Assembly (NCBI RefSeq): GCF_016785185.1
Contig: NZ_JAEKDY010000148.1
DNA: 7,378 bases
Strand: one strand, 5' to 3'
Source: Heyndrickxia sporothermodurans
GTDB lineage: Bacteria; Bacillota; Bacilli; Bacillales; Bacillaceae_C
Positions within the stretch are counted from its first letter, which is position 1, and every line of letters starts with the position of its first letter. Under the pieces are notes generated by a model. That model was given only the letters and a program-made list of their open reading frames with translations, did no database searches and was not told the origin of the DNA. The position numbers and the translations under genes were made by a program. Shown one piece after another: positions 6,529 to 7,378 of the stretch.

Positions 6529-6711
6529 TTAGGAATTCTTCTTGTTAGCAAGTTGTTGTTGAGCGATTTCAACGGCACGTTTAACCATGTTTCCTGCATC
6601 TCTGGCCTTTATGCCGCCCCAGCCTTCTTGTTTAACGACATCATAGAAACCTAAATCTTTTGCTAGTTCTTCTTTGAACCGATCAGACATTATTCCTCTT
6701 GTTCTGCCCAT
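6529..6711 (-). CDS. sspF: Small acid-soluble spore protein, SspF (alpha/beta-type SASP family)
   Basis: SspF belongs to the alpha/beta-type small acid-soluble spore proteins that coat and protect forespore DNA and are degraded at germination. The 60-residue product matches B. subtilis SspF (about 61) along its length: MGRTRGIMSDRFKEELAKDL leads into GFYDVV, then GWGGIKARDAGNMVKRAVEI (31-50) and a Gln-rich end. The segment ELAKDLGF sits where other SASPs carry the germination-protease cleavage site. The start has a perfect AAAGGAGG 9 nt upstream. Its own sigma-G-like promoter and terminator make it a one-gene unit expressed in the forespore. Confidence 0.96.
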   Translation of the reverse strand: MGRTRGIMSDRFKEELAKDLGFYDVVKQEGWGGIKARDAGNMVKRAVEIAQQQLANKKNS

Positions 6712-6743
6712 AGTGAATATCCTCCTTTAACACACCGCATATA

Positions 6744-6773
6744 TAGTATGTTCGTACCTATTGTATTTATAAG
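6744..6773 (-). promoter_or_regulatory. Probable sigma-G promoter of sspF
   Basis: CATACTA (6750-6744) on the minus strand fits the sigma-G -10 consensus CATNNTA exactly, 32 bp before the sspF start. Seventeen bases upstream is CTTATA (6773-6768), a partial match to the sigma-G -35. Forespore expression by sigma-G is what is known for this gene family. Confidence 0.55.
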
Positions 6774-6796
6774 TAACTAAAATATTAAAGCGCAAA

Positions 6797-6827
6797 ACAA
6801 AAAGCAGTAAACATAATGTTTACTGCT
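6797..6827 (-). terminator. Rho-independent terminator of veg, overlapping its stop codon
   Basis: AGCAGTAAACA (6803-6813) and TGTTTACTGCT (6817-6827) form a perfect 11-bp stem with a 3-nt loop, followed on the minus strand by TTTTGTTTTG. The veg stop codon and its last two Gln codons (CAG CAG TAA) lie within the first half of the stem, so a ribosome finishing veg would sit on the hairpin. Confidence 0.92.
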
Positions 6828-7089
6828 GCCCTAATGCTATATTTCCTGTTGCTTCATCATAGAAGGTTAGTTGGACCGTTTCAGTAAGCACATCTGCATA
6901 GCTGTAGGAAACACGTTCAAACGAGTTTTCCTCTTGATCTAATTCGATGACAAAAACTGATGGATAAGTTTCTGCCAAAACACCCGAACGTTCAATCGTT
7001 TTTCTTCGTCCACCATTAGCTTTTAACATTAATCGTTTTCCTAAATTGGAATCAAGCGATCTTTTAATGTCAGTTAATGTTTTTGGCAT
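6820..7089 (-). CDS. veg: Veg family protein (biofilm-associated regulator)
   Basis: Veg is a small, very strongly expressed protein of Bacillaceae and relatives; in B. subtilis it has been tied to stimulating biofilm matrix gene expression, and its biochemical action is unclear. The 89-residue product has the conserved core: MPKTLTDIKRSLDSNLGKRL (1-20), KANGGRRKTIERSGVLAETY (23-42), PSVFVIELDQEENSFERVSY (43-62), then SYADVLTETVQLTF. I chose the ATG at 7089, where AGGTGGAG lies upstream and the homologous protein begins; a frame open to 7122 would cover the -10 element. The C-terminus, ending ALGQQ, is a few residues longer than the roughly 86-residue B. subtilis protein and runs into the terminator stem. 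Confidence 0.95.
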   Translation of the reverse strand: MPKTLTDIKRSLDSNLGKRLMLKANGGRRKTIERSGVLAETYPSVFVIELDQEENSFERVSYSYADVLTETVQLTFYDEATGNIALGQQ

Positions 7090-7112
7090 TTCGCTCCACC
7101 TCACTATGTAAT

Positions 7113-7141
7113 AGTATAACACTTTATTTGAAAAAGGTCAA
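7113..7141 (-). promoter_or_regulatory. Proximal sigma-A promoter of veg
   Basis: TTGACC (7141-7136), a 17-nt spacer and TATACT (7118-7113) lie on the minus strand 23 bp upstream of the veg start. Each hexamer differs from consensus at one base. A very strong vegetative promoter is the hallmark of veg in B. subtilis. Confidence 0.85.
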
Positions 7142-7154
7142 ATATAAAATAAAT

Positions 7155-7184
7155 ATTTTATCAATGAAACGATTGTACTGTCAA
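7155..7184 (-). promoter_or_regulatory. Distal sigma-A promoter of veg
   Basis: A perfect -35 TTGACA (7184-7179), an 18-nt spacer and TAAAAT (7160-7155) form a second promoter match in tandem with the first, 43 bp further upstream. The 67 bp between this site and the repeat border (7185-7251) are AT-rich and hold no gene I can see. Confidence 0.55.
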
Positions 7185-7251
7185 CACTTTTCATTCATCA
7201 AAATAACAGTTTTTTTTACAACGATCTTTTCACAAATTACTTTTCCCAATA

Positions 7252-7377
7252 GAATGAATTTCATAATTCTTAGCCCTTGTGTATCAAGGGGTTTAAGAGA
7301 TAAAAAAAGAAGTACCTCCCCAAATCTTGTATAATGGTAGTTGACCAGTAAGCCCCCATTCAAACAACGCATATAAA
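7252..7377. repeat. 126-bp perfect inverted repeat, right arm (probable insertion-sequence end)
   Basis: This is the exact reverse complement of the left arm at 1-126, including the run of seven A/T bases and the CCCTTG/CAAGGG hairpin (7274-7290). Only the final base, 7378, lies outside the matched arm. The inner border at 7252/7251 is 67 bp upstream of the distal veg -35 element, so whatever inserted here left the veg promoters intact. The gene expected upstream of veg in Bacillus, yabG, is not seen. The target-site duplication cannot be tested, because the outer ends of both copies lie outside the window. Confidence 0.85.
7293..7376 (-). CDS. possible 3' end of a mobile-element gene, partial (right repeat arm)
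   Basis: This is the identical copy, on the minus strand, of the 27-residue open frame seen at 2-85. It enters from the right window edge and ends in TAA inside the repeat. The same uncertainty applies: no recognised family and very short length. If real, the parent gene on this side is transcribed toward veg. Confidence 0.25.
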   Translation of the reverse strand, partial: LYALFEWGLTGQLPLYKIWGGTSFFIS

Positions 7378-7378
7378 T

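Noticed and set aside
7077..7334. Plus-strand open frame across the veg promoter and the repeat
   Set aside because: It is antisense to the veg start and promoters, crosses the repeat border and lacks a ribosome binding site.
7181..7372. Minus-strand open frame starting in the right repeat arm and running toward veg
   Set aside because: It crosses the repeat border into the veg promoter. The identical start in the left arm gives a different C-terminus, so the frame is not a conserved gene.
1..7377. Composite transposon carrying the nine genes
   Set aside because: The cargo is core genes in their ancestral order with native promoters; independent insertions or assembly ends explain the flanks more simply than mobilisation.

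Overview
The window is a low-GC, spore-forming Firmicute chromosome segment, most likely from Bacillus or a close relative. The organism call rests on protein similarity recalled from B. subtilis, on the gene order, and on sporulation genes (sspF, spoVG) and promoters for sigma-A, sigma-B, sigma-H and probably sigma-G. All nine convincing genes lie on the minus strand. In the direction of transcription (right to left) they read veg, sspF, ispE, purR, ridA (yabJ), spoVG, glmU, prs, ctc. This is the conserved B. subtilis order between yabG and pth (spoVC).

Layout from right to left. Positions 7252-7377 are an arm of a perfect 126-bp inverted repeat. Next come two tandem sigma-A-type promoters and veg (6820-7089) with its terminator, then sspF (6529-6711) with a sigma-G-like promoter and a terminator. 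ispE (5425-6291) starts at TTG. A promoter with PurR-box-like sites precedes the purR-ridA operon (4515-5336 and 4127-4501), which ends in a terminator. spoVG (3612-3905) follows, with an AT-rich box, a sigma-H promoter and a terminator. The glmU-prs operon (1979-3352 and 1009-1965) follows with its terminator. ctc (231-857) has a sigma-B promoter and terminator. Positions 1-126 are the other arm of the inverted repeat.

The genes connect central metabolism, the cell envelope and sporulation. Prs makes PRPP, the feedstock for purines and the effector that relieves PurR repression. GlmU makes UDP-GlcNAc for peptidoglycan, and IspE serves the MEP isoprenoid pathway. RidA removes reactive enamines and imines. 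SpoVG, SspF, Veg and Ctc serve sporulation, spore DNA protection, biofilm control and stress-responsive ribosome function.

The core genes look ordinary and intact; I found no undescribed system in them. The unusual feature is the 126-bp repeat at both ends. Both arms are identical and point inward, as if the same end of one mobile element lies just outside ctc and just outside veg. The neighbours expected from synteny (pth and yabG) are not seen. The repeat also means the window may simply be an assembly contig that stops inside a multicopy insertion sequence.
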